From Acanthaster planci (lineage: Eukaryota > Echinodermata > Asteroidea > Valvatida > Acanthasteridae), in assembly GCF_001949145.1 (NCBI RefSeq), contig NW_019091558.1:164540-191916 (forward strand): DNA of 27,377 bases. Direction: 5' to 3'. The notes beneath the pieces are model-generated. The model saw only the letters and a list, made by a program, of their open reading frames with translations. It did no database searches and was not told the DNA's origin. Positions within the stretch are counted from its first letter, which is position 1, and each line of letters opens with the position of its first letter. Positions 26,935 through 27,377 of the stretch are shown piece after piece. The position numbers and the translations under genes were made by a program.

Positions 26935-27377
26935 TGTAACGGAATCCATGAAGGACCCCGATAACAAACGTGGGATCAAAGAAAATAACTAAAATGTATG
27001 ATACTTGGCCAACTTGCCAATCTGCAGAAATCTTTCAGCGGCTTATCTATTTTCAAATCAAGTAATTAATCACACAGGAATATGGCTATAAAGATAACAA
27101 ATTAACTTAACTACAAGTAGTTGCTCCCTGCATGGTTGACATTAAATATGCTCCTGCACATGTTGGCCATTTTAAATCACACACATGTGAACACAAACTA
27201 CCTCATACCCAAAGCGGGCAATGCCTTCCCCCCAGAAATGGACCTGTAACAGACAAATATACCCAGGCCACAATGCACAAGAGCATAGCAGTCCAGATAT
27301 AAGGAATGGCTGGAGCGGAGTATCCGAGGTTTTTGTTAAAGAAATAAACACAAAAACTTACATACAGAAAAGATACA
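26935..27377. other. Unassigned sequence at window end, possible new LTR
   Basis: It starts TGTAACGGAATCC, a common form for Gypsy LTR starts, exactly where homology to the 3' LTR ends. No coding sequence or second copy is in the window, so this is only a suggestion. Confidence 0.3.

Overview
The window looks like invertebrate animal nuclear DNA from a draft assembly. It is AT-rich, has spliced coding segments with GT/AG introns, long gene-free stretches, one 405-base run of N, many TACATGTA/ACATGTAC palindromes, and several eukaryotic transposon families (Ty3/Gypsy, piggyBac, foldback/MITE). Nothing suggests a bacterial, plasmid or organelle source. The style (formin exon, tyrosine-recombinase-like zinc-finger gene, TACATGTA richness) fits an invertebrate deuterostome such as amphioxus, hemichordate or sea urchin, but I cannot fix the species.

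Layout. 1-2.3 kb: mostly non-coding, with one protein-like but unassigned plus-strand ORF (837-1232) and two segments (1222-1375, 1464-1600) that recur in swapped order at 20.3-21.1 kb. 2.3-4.6 kb, minus strand: the most interesting gene, a three-exon tyrosine-recombinase-like protein with an N-terminal zinc-finger-like segment, an R...K...R...GH catalytic domain, an acidic Ser-rich exon and a C-terminal basic/Trp module. Its splice sites are phase-consistent, but the first exon carries an in-frame TAA and a one-base frame change, and the expected nucleophile position is Ser. 4.6-9.5 kb: gene-poor, containing one clean host exon (7946-8123, plus) of a formin FH2 domain. 9.5-12.9 kb, minus: a decayed Gypsy element (gag, protease, RT, start of RNase H), apparently interrupted by about 1.2 kb of unrelated DNA. 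13.2-13.6 kb: a 143-144 bp tandem repeat.

14.16-17.91 kb: a full-length piggyBac element with TTAA on both sides, 18-bp imperfect terminal inverted repeats, and a transposase broken by one frame change and one TGA; the assembly gap lies in its 3' part. 18.1-19.8 kb: a decayed array of about 160-165 bp units centred on TGACGTCA-like palindromes, with a nearly perfect 195-bp foldback inside. 21.1-26.9 kb, plus: a second Gypsy element with a partly conserved LTR pair and polypurine tract. Its internal part has a gag-to-RT deletion join and two large insertions, one splitting RNase H (about 2.0 kb, with a 24-bp minisatellite next to a candidate splice acceptor) and one splitting integrase (about 0.96 kb). 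Its 3' LTR stops where a TGTAACGG sequence begins, possibly another LTR.

The genes do not form a pathway. One host exon (formin) sits in a landscape built by repeated and nested transposon insertion. The recombinase-like gene is the only locus with a complex multi-domain spliced architecture that is not an ordinary retroelement or piggyBac.
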